A model generated the notes under the pieces. It ran no database searches. It was not told where the DNA came from and saw nothing but the letters and a program-made list of their open reading frames with translations. Position numbers and translations under genes: made by a program. 64,000 nucleotides of DNA from Hyphomicrobiales bacterium (GTDB taxonomy: Bacteria > Pseudomonadota > Alphaproteobacteria > Rhizobiales > Rhizobiaceae). The stretch lies in assembly GCA_900466575.1 (NCBI GenBank), contig UBMP01000007.1:124001-188000 (forward strand), in the 5' to 3' direction. Of this stretch, positions 1 to 9,694 are shown in pieces. How positions within the stretch are numbered: position 1 is the first letter of the stretch; every line of letters begins with the position of its first letter.

Positions 1-134
1 TTGCCGGCGCCGTTTTCACCCAGCAGGCCGTGGACCTCGCCGGCGAGAAAGCTGAGGCTCACGCCTTTCAGCGCCTTCGTGCCGGCGAATTCCTTCTCAA
101 GGTTCTTCAGTTCGACAAGTGCTGTTCCGCTCAT
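1..134 (-). CDS. sugar ABC transporter ATP-binding protein, N-terminal fragment
   Basis: Only the first 44 or so codons are inside the window; the gene runs off the left edge. The reverse strand reads MSGTALVELKNLEKEF, then a strand typical of ABC ATPases and GLLGENGAG, the start of a Walker A P-loop. It lies 10 bp downstream of the permease on the same strand, so binding protein, permease and ATPase form one operon. In RbsA-type carbohydrate importers this protein would hydrolyse ATP on the cytoplasmic face of the permease. Family-level assignment is safe; the substrate is unknown. Confidence 0.85.
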   Translation of the reverse strand, partial: MSGTALVELKNLEKEFAGTKALKGVSLSFLAGEVHGLLGENGAG

Positions 135-144
135 GGCTCTCACC

Positions 145-1185
145 TCAGATGAACTTGAGATGGACTTCTTCGCGGTTGAGGAGCGCATTTGCGCCGACCG
201 CGATGATCAGAACCAGTCCCTGGAAGATGTGGCGGGCAGCAAAGGGGAAGCCGACCATGTTCATGCCGGAATCCACCATATAGAGGAAGAACACGCCGAC
301 AAGCGTGCCCAGCAGATGCGGCTTGCCCTTGCCGAGAACCGTTGCGCCAAGGAACACCGCCGCGAAAGCCTCCAGCAGATAGCCCTCACCGCCGACGGGT
401 TGCGCCGAGGACGAAATGGATGTCACGATCACCCCGGCAATTCCCGACATGAGCGCCGACAGCACGAAGGCGAGGATGACCCAGCGATAGACGTTGATGC
501 CGGAATAGAACGCCGCCATCGGGTTGTCGCCGACAGCCGCGATGTAGTGGCCGATACGCGTGCGGGTCGCGGCGATCAGGGCGACGAGGAACACGGCGAG
601 CAGGATGACGACCGGAACGCCGATAATGCCGAGCTTGCCCTGCCCCAGATAAAGGAAGGCCGTCTCGTCATAGCCGACAGGCACCTGATAACCGCCTGTG
701 ATGAAGATGTTGATGCCCGACAGGACAAACATCACCCCAAGCGTGACCACGATGCCGGACAGGCGGCCATAGGTAACGAGAACCCCGTTGACCGCACCGA
801 TCAGGCACGCCGCAAGAAGCGCAACCGCAATGGCCGCCCACGGTCCGAGAACGGGAATGAGGAAAGCGACGAGGATCGAGGACGTGGTCACCGTCAGGCC
901 GATCGACAGATCGAAGCTGCCGGCAATGACGACCCATGTGAGGCCGAGCGAGACAAGCGCGCTGACGATCATCGAGAAGAGAATGTTGTTGAGGTTCGAC
1001 ACGGTCGCGAAATAGGGCGAGGCGATGGAAAAGCCGACCGCTGCCAGCACCAGCACGATGATCGTCCCCCAGCGCCGCAGAAAGCGCATGGCGGCGGATT
1101 CCTTGCGTCCCTCGCTCTGTGTCTTCGTCACGGCGTTCTGCGTTGTCTTTGCCTGGGCGGGACTTTCGTGCTCAGCTTGCGTCAC
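145..1185 (-). CDS. sugar ABC transporter permease (RbsC/BPD-transp-2 family)
   Basis: This 346-residue membrane protein has about ten hydrophobic segments after a polar N-terminal stretch of some 35 residues. The family hallmark is the run of glycine- and alanine-rich helices including GSFDLSIGLTVTTSS and the later GEGYLLEAFAAVFLGATVLG. It would form the channel of a carbohydrate importer with the binding protein upstream and the ATPase downstream. The start chosen is a GTG preceded by a weak GGAA; an internal ATG at 1089 (MRFLRRWG) would remove the polar leader and give 314 residues, so the start is uncertain. The sugar cannot be read from sequence. Confidence 0.88.
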   Translation of the reverse strand: MTQAEHESPAQAKTTQNAVTKTQSEGRKESAAMRFLRRWGTIIVLVLAAVGFSIASPYFATVSNLNNILFSMIVSALVSLGLTWVVIAGSFDLSIGLTVTTSSILVAFLIPVLGPWAAIAVALLAACLIGAVNGVLVTYGRLSGIVVTLGVMFVLSGINIFITGGYQVPVGYDETAFLYLGQGKLGIIGVPVVILLAVFLVALIAATRTRIGHYIAAVGDNPMAAFYSGINVYRWVILAFVLSALMSGIAGVIVTSISSSAQPVGGEGYLLEAFAAVFLGATVLGKGKPHLLGTLVGVFFLYMVDSGMNMVGFPFAARHIFQGLVLIIAVGANALLNREEVHLKFI

Positions 1186-1326
1186 TGTTCTGTTCCAGTC
1201 GTTCTTGATCGATAAAAGGCAAGCGCCGGTCGGAGCCGCGATCGTTTGCCTGTGTGTCGTGCCTTGAGAGAGGGATGCGGCGGGCAGGGAGAATTATGTC
1301 CGCCCGCCGCTTGCGAGGCTGCCGCC

Positions 1327-2430
1327 CTAACCGCCGAATTGCTTGAGCAATGCGATCGCCTGCTCGTCCATGTTCTTGAGCTCGGCGAGGGCCTCGGCTG
1401 CCTGGTCCGGCGTCTTGGTGATCACCGGAATGCGGTAGACGAGGTTTGGCACGTCCTCTCCGCGGGCCAGTTTGACGGCCAGTTCGCCGGTCTTGCGGCC
1501 GATCTCCGGGAACGGCGAGTCGCAGCTGAAGACCACCGGAACCTGCTTGGCAGCCCAGGCTTCGAGGAACTGGGTCGAGAGGTAATGGTTGAACAGCGGC
1601 ACGTCGTTGCGGTTCATCTGCTTGAGCGCCTGCCCTGCCCCAAGGGTGAAGGGCCACCACCACGAAATGAAGCCGGCGAGCGAGCCCGGCGCGGGATTGG
1701 CCTGCAAAAGGGACAGCATGTTCTTGCGGCCCACGGAGATTTCGTCCGTTGTACCCTGGCCGCCATCGATGAAGGGAAGAACTTTCATGCGGGGCTCATA
1801 GCGGCACATCAGTTCGAACATGTCGACTTCCATGTCGAAGGGCGTGAAGTAGCCGCGCTGCTCCGCGGTCTGAGCGAATGTACCCTGACGCTTGCAGTAG
1901 TTCTGCACGAAATAGCCCAACGTGGTGGCGGTGCCCCACACGTCGTCCATCACGGCGGGCGAGTCCTTCACCGGGATGGTGAAGCCGACCGTCTTGATGC
2001 CGCGCTTATGGGCTTCGTCGGCAATATAGGCCGTCTCGGATTCCTGGGAGTAGATGCCCATGACAAGCGCATCGATGCCCCGATCGAGCAGGGCGCGGGC
2101 AGCGGCCTGCTCGCTCGCCTTGGTGGGCTCGCCGCGAACGGTGACGACCTCGCCACCGGCATCGAGCACCGCCTTGACGATCTGCCAGCAGCCGCGACGC
2201 CAGGGCTGGTTGAACGGCCCGTAGGTCAGCGGAACGCCGATGCGCACCTTCTTGCCCGGCTTCGGCGGCGTGATCTCTTCCGCGCTGGCCAAGGTCGCAG
2301 ACCCCGCAAGAGCAGCGCCCCCGATCACGCCGGCTGCACCCATCAGAAGGCTGCGTCGACTGAACTGCGCGTATTCGGTTGCTTCCTCGGCAAGTCTTCG
2401 CAGCCGTACGGTGTCATCAAAGAAGCTCAT
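1327..2430 (-). CDS. Tat-exported sugar-binding protein of the ABC transporter (TorT/RbsB-like)
   Basis: The periplasmic binding component of the ABC importer, 367 residues. I chose the ATG at 2430 (MSFFDDTVRL) because AGGGAGG sits 5 bp upstream; the longer open frame back to 2514 has no such site. Around residues 27-45 there is a twin-arginine signal (SRRSLLMGAAG), then mature sequence with the periplasmic-binding-protein fold (VRIGVPLTYGPF, ALVMGIYSQESETAYIADEA). The TorT-like spacing suggests the subgroup sometimes annotated as TMAO-system TorT, but the adjoining permease and ATPase show an uptake role. It is first in the operon and divergent from a GntR regulator that probably controls it. 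Confidence 0.87.
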   Translation of the reverse strand: MSFFDDTVRLRRLAEEATEYAQFSRRSLLMGAAGVIGGAALAGSATLASAEEITPPKPGKKVRIGVPLTYGPFNQPWRRGCWQIVKAVLDAGGEVVTVRGEPTKASEQAAARALLDRGIDALVMGIYSQESETAYIADEAHKRGIKTVGFTIPVKDSPAVMDDVWGTATTLGYFVQNYCKRQGTFAQTAEQRGYFTPFDMEVDMFELMCRYEPRMKVLPFIDGGQGTTDEISVGRKNMLSLLQANPAPGSLAGFISWWWPFTLGAGQALKQMNRNDVPLFNHYLSTQFLEAWAAKQVPVVFSCDSPFPEIGRKTGELAVKLARGEDVPNLVYRIPVITKTPDQAAEALAELKNMDEQAIALLKQFGG

Positions 2431-2758
2431 GTTTTCCTCCCTGTTGCTTCGGTTTCGACCCGAGAGGCCCGGCCCGAACGACCGGACGGCGGCTGGACTC
2501 CCGACCGGACACACGTTGCCGGCGGCGATGGACGAGCGTCCTTCGCCTCGCCCGCTTCATTAGAACCGGAAAATCCGTCGTGGTGACCGTCGGCCACCCT
2601 CCTCTTGTGGACAATGAACCATATTACTTGGTTGCCTGACAAGTGGATTCTGCTATTCTTGCGGAAAAAGATGCCATGGGGCAGTTGCTGGGCTTAAAGC
2701 CTGTTAAAACCACTCAGGATGGCAGAGTCACAAAACGGGAAACGCTTGGAGGGCGCGC
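2431..2758. promoter_or_regulatory. divergent intergenic region with a candidate GntR operator
   Basis: This gene-free stretch separates the divergent binding-protein and GntR genes, so it must hold both promoters. The best dyad is ACTTG-N9-CAAGT at 2626-2644, in an AT-richer part of the region. FadR/FCD-type GntR proteins often bind short dyads in such a position, but this match is unspecific and the operator is inference. No open frame here looks coding. Confidence 0.35.
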
Positions 2759-3472
2759 ATGGTGCTGGATGACAGGGTAACACGCGGCCCGTCGCTTGCG
2801 GATTCGGTGGCCGGTCGCATCCGCGCGGACATCACGTCCGGGATCTATGCCAAGGGAGACAAGCTCCCTACGGAGCGGGTTCTTGCAGAGAAATACGGCG
2901 TCAGCCGCCCGATCGTGCGTGAGGCGATCGGTTCCTTGAAGCGGGACGGTCTCGTCGCAACACGTCAGGGGCTCGGCGCCTTCGTCATCGAGACAAAGGA
3001 AGTGGCCTTCCGGCTGGCCGGGGTCGATCTGACGGATGCGCTGGATGTCCAGAACGTCATCGAACTGCTGATGGCGGTCGAGTCGGCGGCCACGGCACTG
3101 GCGGCAGAGCGGCGTTCCGAGAAGCAGCTCCGTGAAATCGAACGGCGGCTTCATGCGATCCAGACGGCATTCGACAACGGCGAGGCCGGTATCGAGGAGG
3201 ATCTGGCGTTTCATCGGGAAATCGTCGATGCCTGTGGCAATCCGCATTTCCGCGAAATGTCGGACTTTCTGGAATCCCATGTCCGCAACTTCATCCGCAA
3301 GGCGCGCGCCAGCACGTTACGCAATGCCCTTCTCGAACAGGTGCAGGCCGAGCACATTGCGATCTACAACGCCATCGCCAGGGCCGACCCGCGGGAAGCA
3401 CGGCTGGCGGCCGAGGATCATCTGCGGGGTGCGGCGAACCGCCTGACATTGCTGCTCAAAAAGATCGATTGA
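2759..3472 (+). CDS. GntR family regulator, FadR subfamily
   Basis: A 237-residue transcription factor. Residues about 12-75 form the GntR winged helix (ADSVAGRIRADITSGIYAKG, then ERVLAEKYGVSRPIVREAIG). Residues about 95-230 form an FCD ligand-binding domain with typical histidine positions (DLAFHREIVDACGNPHF and later AEHIAIYNAI). The ATG follows TTGGAGGG by 5 bp. It is divergent from the sugar ABC operon and is most simply its repressor, responding to a small organic acid or sugar derivative; the effector is unknown. Confidence 0.88.
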   Translation: MVLDDRVTRGPSLADSVAGRIRADITSGIYAKGDKLPTERVLAEKYGVSRPIVREAIGSLKRDGLVATRQGLGAFVIETKEVAFRLAGVDLTDALDVQNVIELLMAVESAATALAAERRSEKQLREIERRLHAIQTAFDNGEAGIEEDLAFHREIVDACGNPHFREMSDFLESHVRNFIRKARASTLRNALLEQVQAEHIAIYNAIARADPREARLAAEDHLRGAANRLTLLLKKID

Positions 3473-3580
3473 GCTGTTGGCATCGATATAACATCCCGCG
3501 TAGCTCGCCTCCCCGTGTCCCCCAACGGTTGACCAGGCTGCGGCGGCGGGTGCCCTCGTAGCCGAGTTGACAACGCGAGC

Positions 3581-5239
3581 CTAATCCGCGACCTCGAAGG
3601 CGGCCTTCACGAGCTTCTGCGTATAGTCGGTCTGAGGCTTGCTGAGGATGTCTTCGACTGGGCCCTGCTCGACGATCTTGCCATGCTGCATGACGATGAC
3701 GCGGTGACACAGTGCGCGGACGACCTTCAGATCATGCGAAATGAAGAGATAGCTTAAGCCCCGCTCATCCTGCAACTTGCGCAGCAGATCGATGATCTGC
3801 GCCTGCACGGACAGGTCGAGCGCCGAGGTTGGTTCGTCCAGCAGCAGGAATTCCGGCTCCAGCGCGATGGCGCGGGCAATGGCGATGCGCTGGCGCTGGC
3901 CGCCGGAAAATTCGTGCGGGAAACGGCCGGTGATATTGTCCGGCAGTCCAGCATCGCGAAGGGCTGCGCGCACGCGATCCAGTCGCTCGGCGCTGCTCGC
4001 GCCGATGTCGTTCACCACAAGGCCCTCGCCGATGATCTGGCCGACAGTCATACGCGGATTGAGCGATGAAAACGGGTCCTGGAAGACGATCTGCATGCGC
4101 GAACGCAACGGCCGCATTTCCTCGCGGTTCTTGTTCTGGATCGGAACGTTGTCGAAAAGGATTTCCCCACCGTCCTGATCAATCAGGCGCGCCAGCGCCT
4201 GGCCGAAAGTGGTCTTGCCCGAGCCGGATTCCCCCACCAGGCCGAGCGTCTCGTGGCGGCGAAGGCTGAGCGACAGACTGTCGACGGCCACCAGATCATG
4301 GAAGGTCGGACGAAAGAAGCCCCCGCCACGCAAGGCAAAGGCGACACGAACATTGCGCCCTTCGAGGAGAATGGGTTCGTTTTCGCCGAGCGGCCGAGCG
4401 GTTCCTTTCGGTTCGGAGCCGAGGAGATGGCGTGTATAGGGGTGTTTCGGCGCTGCGAAGAGTGCGGCCGTCGTGTTGTGTTCCTGCAGCGCACCTTTCT
4501 GCATGACGTAGACATAGTCAGAGAATTTCCGCACCACCGTCAGGTCATGGGTGATCAGGATCACCGCCATGCCATGCTTCTTCTGCAGTTCGCGAATGAG
4601 GTTCAGGATCTGCGCCTGCACGGTCACATCGAGCGCCGTCGTCGGTTCGTCGGCGATCAGGACGTCAGGGTTATTGGCAAGCGCCATGGCGATCATGACC
4701 CGCTGGCGCTGGCCGCCCGAAAGCTGGTGCGGATATTGATCAATGCGGAGTTCCGGGCTCGGAATACGAACCTCGTCGAGCAGCGCGATCGCCTGTTTGC
4801 GCGCCTCCGACCGGCTGACGCGGCGGTGCGCGCGGATGGCCTCCACGATCTGGTTGCCTACCGTATAAAGCGGGTTCAGCGAACTCATCGGCTCCTGGAA
4901 AATCATGGAGATACGGCTGCCGCGCAGCTGCCGGCGCTTCTCGCGCGAATATTTCAGAATGTCCTGACCGTCGAACAAGACGCGGGCATTCGGGCTGACG
5001 CTGGCACGCTTCGAAAGCAGGCCCATGATCAGCCGGGCTGTCACGGATTTGCCTGAACCGGATTCACCCACCACGGCGATCGTTTCGCCACGATAGAGCT
5101 GCAACGAGATATCGCGAACAGCAGAGACGTCGCCGTGCTCGGTCCAGAACGTGACGCCGGCATTGCGCACGTCAAGCAGCGGCTGGTCGTCGTGAAGGGC
5201 CGCATCCAGTCGAAGATCGGGAATGAGATTGTCCATCAT
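3581..5239 (-). CDS. agpD: fused double ATPase of a dipeptide/alpha-galactoside-type ABC transporter
   Basis: A 552-residue protein made of two ABC ATPase halves in tandem. Each half has a Walker A ([13 protein letters not shown] near residue 57; [13 protein letters not shown] near 340) and an LSGGQ-type signature ([22 protein letters not shown]). Fused DppD-DppF or YejF-type proteins have this length. It is last in the melA-agpABCD-like operon, 18 bp after the second permease. The agpD symbol rests on the locus matching the Sinorhizobium meliloti melA-agp arrangement; the fold alone would also fit peptide import. Confidence 0.82.
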   Translation of the reverse strand: MMDNLIPDLRLDAALHDDQPLLDVRNAGVTFWTEHGDVSAVRDISLQLYRGETIAVVGESGSGKSVTARLIMGLLSKRASVSPNARVLFDGQDILKYSREKRRQLRGSRISMIFQEPMSSLNPLYTVGNQIVEAIRAHRRVSRSEARKQAIALLDEVRIPSPELRIDQYPHQLSGGQRQRVMIAMALANNPDVLIADEPTTALDVTVQAQILNLIRELQKKHGMAVILITHDLTVVRKFSDYVYVMQKGALQEHNTTAALFAAPKHPYTRHLLGSEPKGTARPLGENEPILLEGRNVRVAFALRGGGFFRPTFHDLVAVDSLSLSLRRHETLGLVGESGSGKTTFGQALARLIDQDGGEILFDNVPIQNKNREEMRPLRSRMQIVFQDPFSSLNPRMTVGQIIGEGLVVNDIGASSAERLDRVRAALRDAGLPDNITGRFPHEFSGGQRQRIAIARAIALEPEFLLLDEPTSALDLSVQAQIIDLLRKLQDERGLSYLFISHDLKVVRALCHRVIVMQHGKIVEQGPVEDILSKPQTDYTQKLVKAAFEVAD

Positions 5240-5257
5240 CGTGCTCTCCTTCGCCGC

Positions 5258-6382
5258 TCAATAGGGATCGATCGCATCGCGCAGACCGTCGCCCAGCGCA
5301 TTGAAGGCGAAGACGGTGACAAGCACGAAGCCGACCGGGGCAAGGATCCAGGGATAGGACCCGATGACGGAATAGTTCGCGGTATCCTGCAGCATGAGCC
5401 CCCAGGAGATCAGCGGCGGCTTCACGGCAAAGCCGAGAAAGCCGAGGAAAGATTCCAGCAGGACAATGTTCGGGATGTTCAGCGTGACCGCGACGATGAC
5501 ATGGCTCATCACATTGGGAAAAATGTGCTGGAAGATGATGCGCCGGTCGGTCGCGCCGATGGCGATCGCCGCCTTCACATATTCGATCCGTGCCAGCGCC
5601 AGCGTCTTGCCGCGCACTTCGCGCGACATCTGCGCCCAGCCAAGCGCAGACATCACAATAATCACGAACGCCAGGAAGACATTGGTCGGCGCCGTCACCG
5701 GGATCAGTGAGGTCAGCGCCAGATAGAGCGGCAATTGCGGGAAGGCGAGAACAAGTTCCACGAAACGCTGCACCCAGGTGTCGAACGCGCCGCCGCGATA
5801 GCCCGAAACCATGCCCACGGTCGCGCCGATCACGGTCACGATGGTGACCACGGTCAGCGCGATCAACAGCGAAATCCGCGATCCGTAAATGGCGCGGGAG
5901 AGAATATCGCGCCCGAGCTTGTCGGTTCCGAGGAAGTGAACCGGCTTTCCGTCCGTCGAACCGAAGAAATGTGTCGACAGGGGCAAGATACCAAAGAGCC
6001 TGTATTCGAAGCCGGACACGAAGAAGCCCAGCATGCGCGGATTATCGTAATCGGGCCCACTGATCGGCTGGAAGGTTATCGGATCCAGCTTGTCGGAATC
6101 CACCAGCGGATAGATGCGGGGCATGCCGAAATTGCTATCCTTGTCGTGGAGTGAAATGCTCTCCGGCGGCATGAAGGACGCATCCGACTGGTTGGGATCG
6201 ACCGGCGCGAAGAAGCCGGCAAAAACGGCCATGATCAGGAGCAGGCAGACGAGCACAAGCCCCAGCATGCCCGTGAAGGACCGCTTCAGGCGGCGCCAGA
6301 CCAGGGCCTGATAGCTCTCATTCCCCGCAGGAGCGGATTTCACGGCCGGTTCGATGGTGGTTTCGGCTGGCACCAGCATCAA
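5258..6382 (-). CDS. agpC: ABC transporter permease, DppC/YejE type
   Basis: A 374-residue inner-membrane permease. The N-terminal OppC-like region has a first transmembrane helix around residues 36-56, then a long periplasmic insertion, which is why it is longer than a typical 300-residue DppC and resembles YejE. The cytoplasmic loop carries the ATPase-contact motif region (REVRGKTLALARIEYVKAA). Its ATG overlaps the stop of the upstream permease by 4 bp, so the two are translationally coupled. It should pair with that protein in a heterodimeric channel. Confidence 0.85.
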   Translation of the reverse strand: MMLVPAETTIEPAVKSAPAGNESYQALVWRRLKRSFTGMLGLVLVCLLLIMAVFAGFFAPVDPNQSDASFMPPESISLHDKDSNFGMPRIYPLVDSDKLDPITFQPISGPDYDNPRMLGFFVSGFEYRLFGILPLSTHFFGSTDGKPVHFLGTDKLGRDILSRAIYGSRISLLIALTVVTIVTVIGATVGMVSGYRGGAFDTWVQRFVELVLAFPQLPLYLALTSLIPVTAPTNVFLAFVIIVMSALGWAQMSREVRGKTLALARIEYVKAAIAIGATDRRIIFQHIFPNVMSHVIVAVTLNIPNIVLLESFLGFLGFAVKPPLISWGLMLQDTANYSVIGSYPWILAPVGFVLVTVFAFNALGDGLRDAIDPY

Positions 6383-7386
6383 TGGGCCCCTCCCAGTCTG
6401 ACGCGCGGATCAAGCGCTGCCAAGAGCATGTCCGCGATGATATTGCCGATGATAAGCGTGGCAGCGAGCACCAGCATGAAAGTGGCCGTGACATAGACAT
6501 CGCCGACATGCATGGAACCCACGATGGCCGGGCCGACGGTGGGGAGCGCGAAGATGATCGCCACCTCGATTTCACCGGTCAGCATGTAAGGCAGAACCAC
6601 GCCCTGGTACATGATCAGCGGATGCAGCGCGTTCGGCACGGCATGACGCATGATCACCGCACCCTCGCGCAGGCCCTTGGCGCGGGCGGTTTCGATATAC
6701 TGCGCATTCAGCGTGTCGAGCAGATTGCCGCGCATGACGCGCATGTTGTAGGCAAGCCCGCCGAAGGTGGCGATGGCGACGACCGGCCAGACATGTTTGA
6801 CGAGGTCGACGAACTTGTCCCAGGACCAAGGCGCGCCGCCATAGCGCGTGGAGAAGAAATTGCCGATCTCACTCATGTTGAACTGGAAGACGAGCAGATA
6901 GACCATGACCAGCGCCATCAGGAAGCGCGGCACGGTCATGCCGAGAAAGGCGATGCCCGAAAGCAGCGTGTCCACCCAGCTATACTGCTTGGTCGCAGCC
7001 AGCACGCCGAAGGTGATCCCAAGCGCGGAAGCGAAGATATGGCAGACGAGCGCAAGCAGCAGCGTGCGCGGCAGGCGCTCGGCAACGATCTCGCCGACGG
7101 GCCTGTTGTAATACATGCTGTAGCCGAAATCGCCCTTCGTCACCATCGCGCCGATCCAGTTGAAATACTGGACGACCATCGGCTTATCGAGGCCGTGTTC
7201 CGCCGCATAGGCTTTGGCCTGCGCATCGGCCTGTTCATAAGACGCTCCGCCGAGATTGATCAGCTGCGAGCGAATGTAATCCGAATAGTTGCCGGGCGGC
7301 GCCTGAATGATCGCAAACGTGACGATGCTGAGGATGAGCAGCACCGGGATTGCGGACAGGAGGCGGGTAACCAGAAACCTCAACAT
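6379..7386 (-). CDS. agpB: ABC transporter permease, DppB/YejB type
   Basis: A 335-residue permease starting MLRFLVTRLLSAIPVLLILS, the N-terminal helix typical of DppB/OppB proteins. The EAA-type loop is visible as YIETARAKGLREGAVIMRHA. It follows the binding-protein gene by 116 bp and overlaps agpC by 4 bp. By family it forms the membrane channel for peptides or oligosaccharides; the adjacent alpha-galactosidase argues for alpha-galactosides. Confidence 0.86.
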   Translation of the reverse strand: MLRFLVTRLLSAIPVLLILSIVTFAIIQAPPGNYSDYIRSQLINLGGASYEQADAQAKAYAAEHGLDKPMVVQYFNWIGAMVTKGDFGYSMYYNRPVGEIVAERLPRTLLLALVCHIFASALGITFGVLAATKQYSWVDTLLSGIAFLGMTVPRFLMALVMVYLLVFQFNMSEIGNFFSTRYGGAPWSWDKFVDLVKHVWPVVAIATFGGLAYNMRVMRGNLLDTLNAQYIETARAKGLREGAVIMRHAVPNALHPLIMYQGVVLPYMLTGEIEVAIIFALPTVGPAIVGSMHVGDVYVTATFMLVLAATLIIGNIIADMLLAALDPRVRLGGAH

Positions 7387-7502
7387 TAAAAGTTCTCCTC
7401 AGAAGGTCGGCGGCGGCTTGCGGCTTGCACACCCCAAACCGCCACCTTTTGAGTTCCGCGCCCGGCCTGGTTGGGCATGGGCGCGGATCCGGGAGGATAT
7501 GC

Positions 7503-9584
7503 TTACTTCTGCGGACCATCGCCGCCCGGCTTGCCCGGCAGCATGTCCTTGAAGAGCTGGTAATCGCCCTGATCAGCCGTCGGAACATAGAGGCGTTCAC
7601 GGATGACGGAGTCTTCGGCCCAGTTGAACATGTAGATCGGCGTTCCGGGCGGGACGTTCTTGAAGCGCTTGTTGACGATCAGCGCACCGGGATATTCCAC
7701 GAGACCCACCGTGTTCACGTTGGTCGTGTAGATCTTCTGGTACTTTTTCATCAGCTCGGCCTGTTCCTTCGGATCGCTCGAGACGATGAACTTGTTGACC
7801 GTGTCGGCAAGCTCCTTCTCGAAGGGCATGAGGTCGAGTTCGTTCTTGTTGTTCGCGCGGTGGAACCAGCTGGTGCGCGGGCCCGTGGCGGCAAGCTGCG
7901 GCGTATTCTGTACGACCGAGGCGAGTTCTGCGGAGGTGCGCAGGATTTCCCAGTCGAACTTGCCGGCGCCGGCAGCATTGTCACGATCCTTGCCGGCCTG
8001 GGCATTGAGCACGACACGGATACCCAGCCGCTGCATCTGGGCAATCACGCCTTCCGCCAGGCTCTTGTCCGTCGTGTAGTCGTTGGTCATCAGCAGCGAG
8101 ATTTCGACATCCTTGCCGCCGTTGACGTTTGCCGGGAAGTTGACGATGCCATCGCCGTCGGTGTCTTTCAGACCGGCCGCTGCCAGTTCCTTCTTCGCCC
8201 CTTCGAGATCGAAGGGATAGTACATGGTCGACTGGCGATCATAGAAGTTGGAGCCCGAGAGAATACCGCCCGGATAGGTCGCGACGAACGGACCCTTGAC
8301 GAGGGAGTCGCCCAGTTCCTTGCGGTTCAACGCCATGGTCACGGCCTTGCGGAAGTGTTCGTTGCGGTTCAGCTCGCGAACCGCCTGCGCCCGCTCGTCG
8401 GGGTCGCCCCAGCCATTGGCCGAGAAGTTCAGGTTGATGTTGTAGCCGATGAGGCGCGAGCCGAAAGCGAGACGGGCTGGCGCGTCCTTCTGCGCGGCGC
8501 GCTTCAGCGACTCCACGAAGTTTTCCGGCTGTTCCAGGTTCGAGAAGTCGCCGGAACCGGCAACGGCCTGCACGTCGCGGTCCGCCCAGGTCGAGAGCTT
8601 GTAATGCATCTCGTCCAGGTAAGGCAGCTGGTTGCCCTTTTCGTCGACCTTCCAGTAGTAGGGATTGCGGCGAAGAACGATGATGTCGTCCGGGCGGTAG
8701 GCCACAGGAACCCAGGCGCCCATGACCGGGAAATTCATGTAGGTCGGCGGGAAGGCATTCTTGTACTGCTCGTAGGTGTTCTTCGAGTATTTCGGATGCT
8801 GCGGCTTGAGCACATGCGCCGGACCCGGGCAGAACGTGCCATAGGCCATGTTATAGATGAACTGCTTGGGAAAGGCGTCCTTGAAGGTCCATTCCACCGT
8901 GTACTTATCGACCGCCTTCAGCGTTGTGCCGACACCGAAGGTCTCGGGCGAGGCACCGTTCAGCGGCTTGACATTCGTATCGAGAACGTTGTCGTTCCAA
9001 TAGAACATCAGGTCGTCGGAGGTGAATTCGACGCCGTCAGACCATTTGGCACCTTCGATCAGGTGCATAGTCAGCGTGTGACCGTCCTTGGACCATTCCC
9101 AGCTCTTGGCAAGGTTCGGCAGCGGCTGCAGGTCGTCAGCCTTGACCTGGAAGAGCGGACCGGTGCGCGTCAGGCATTCGCTCAGACCGATATCGATCCC
9201 GCCCCAGCCCTGGGTCTGGCCGGCCCAATAGTTCCAGCCTTCCGGCCGGCCGCCGATGACATGGCGCATCGTGTCGCCATAGACGCCGATACCGTCGACC
9301 ATGTTGCCCGTCTTGTAGACCATCGGCTCCTTGGGCAGGCGATCCTTGACCGGGGGCAGCTTGCCCGTGTCGACGAAGTTCTTCTTGACCCAAGCAGGCT
9401 CGTTATAGGAGGGCAGCGCCTTGTATTCGAGGATGTCCTTACCATCCACATACTGCACCTTGGTCTGCGCCGGGAAATCCGGTGGCTGCGGCACGACCGT
9501 CAGGTCCGATGCCATGGCACCCGTCGTCAGGGCGGATACCCCAAGAAATAGGGCAGCCGTTCTCACAAGATATCGGTTTTTCAT
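7503..9584 (-). CDS. agpA: periplasmic solute-binding protein, family 5, alpha-galactoside-type
   Basis: A large (693-residue) extracytoplasmic binding protein. I start it at 9584 (MKNRYLVRTAALFLGVSALT) because AAGGGGAG lies just upstream and a Sec signal peptide follows directly, with a likely cleavage at GAMA-SD. The SBP_bac_5 fold is visible in LAKSWEWSKDGHTLTMHL and GAKWSDGVEFTSDDLMFYW. In S. meliloti the AgpA protein of this family is needed for melibiose and raffinose use, and the GH4 enzyme directly upstream fits that role. A peptide ligand cannot be excluded. Confidence 0.83.
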   Translation of the reverse strand: MKNRYLVRTAALFLGVSALTTGAMASDLTVVPQPPDFPAQTKVQYVDGKDILEYKALPSYNEPAWVKKNFVDTGKLPPVKDRLPKEPMVYKTGNMVDGIGVYGDTMRHVIGGRPEGWNYWAGQTQGWGGIDIGLSECLTRTGPLFQVKADDLQPLPNLAKSWEWSKDGHTLTMHLIEGAKWSDGVEFTSDDLMFYWNDNVLDTNVKPLNGASPETFGVGTTLKAVDKYTVEWTFKDAFPKQFIYNMAYGTFCPGPAHVLKPQHPKYSKNTYEQYKNAFPPTYMNFPVMGAWVPVAYRPDDIIVLRRNPYYWKVDEKGNQLPYLDEMHYKLSTWADRDVQAVAGSGDFSNLEQPENFVESLKRAAQKDAPARLAFGSRLIGYNINLNFSANGWGDPDERAQAVRELNRNEHFRKAVTMALNRKELGDSLVKGPFVATYPGGILSGSNFYDRQSTMYYPFDLEGAKKELAAAGLKDTDGDGIVNFPANVNGGKDVEISLLMTNDYTTDKSLAEGVIAQMQRLGIRVVLNAQAGKDRDNAAGAGKFDWEILRTSAELASVVQNTPQLAATGPRTSWFHRANNKNELDLMPFEKELADTVNKFIVSSDPKEQAELMKKYQKIYTTNVNTVGLVEYPGALIVNKRFKNVPPGTPIYMFNWAEDSVIRERLYVPTADQGDYQLFKDMLPGKPGGDGPQK

Positions 9585-9694
9585 CCTCACTCCCCTTTGA
9601 ATGGACGGTCTCCTCACCGCCTTCAGTTGATGCAACCGGGACTCCCGCCCGGCTCAAAGGCGGCCACCAGGCCGCCTGATCTCTTGGTACGCGA

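Noticed and set aside
7425-9551. A 708-codon open frame antisense to the agpA-like gene
   Set aside because: The minus-strand product has a signal peptide and a clear binding-protein fold; the antisense product is composed of arginine, valine and glutamate without any family resemblance.
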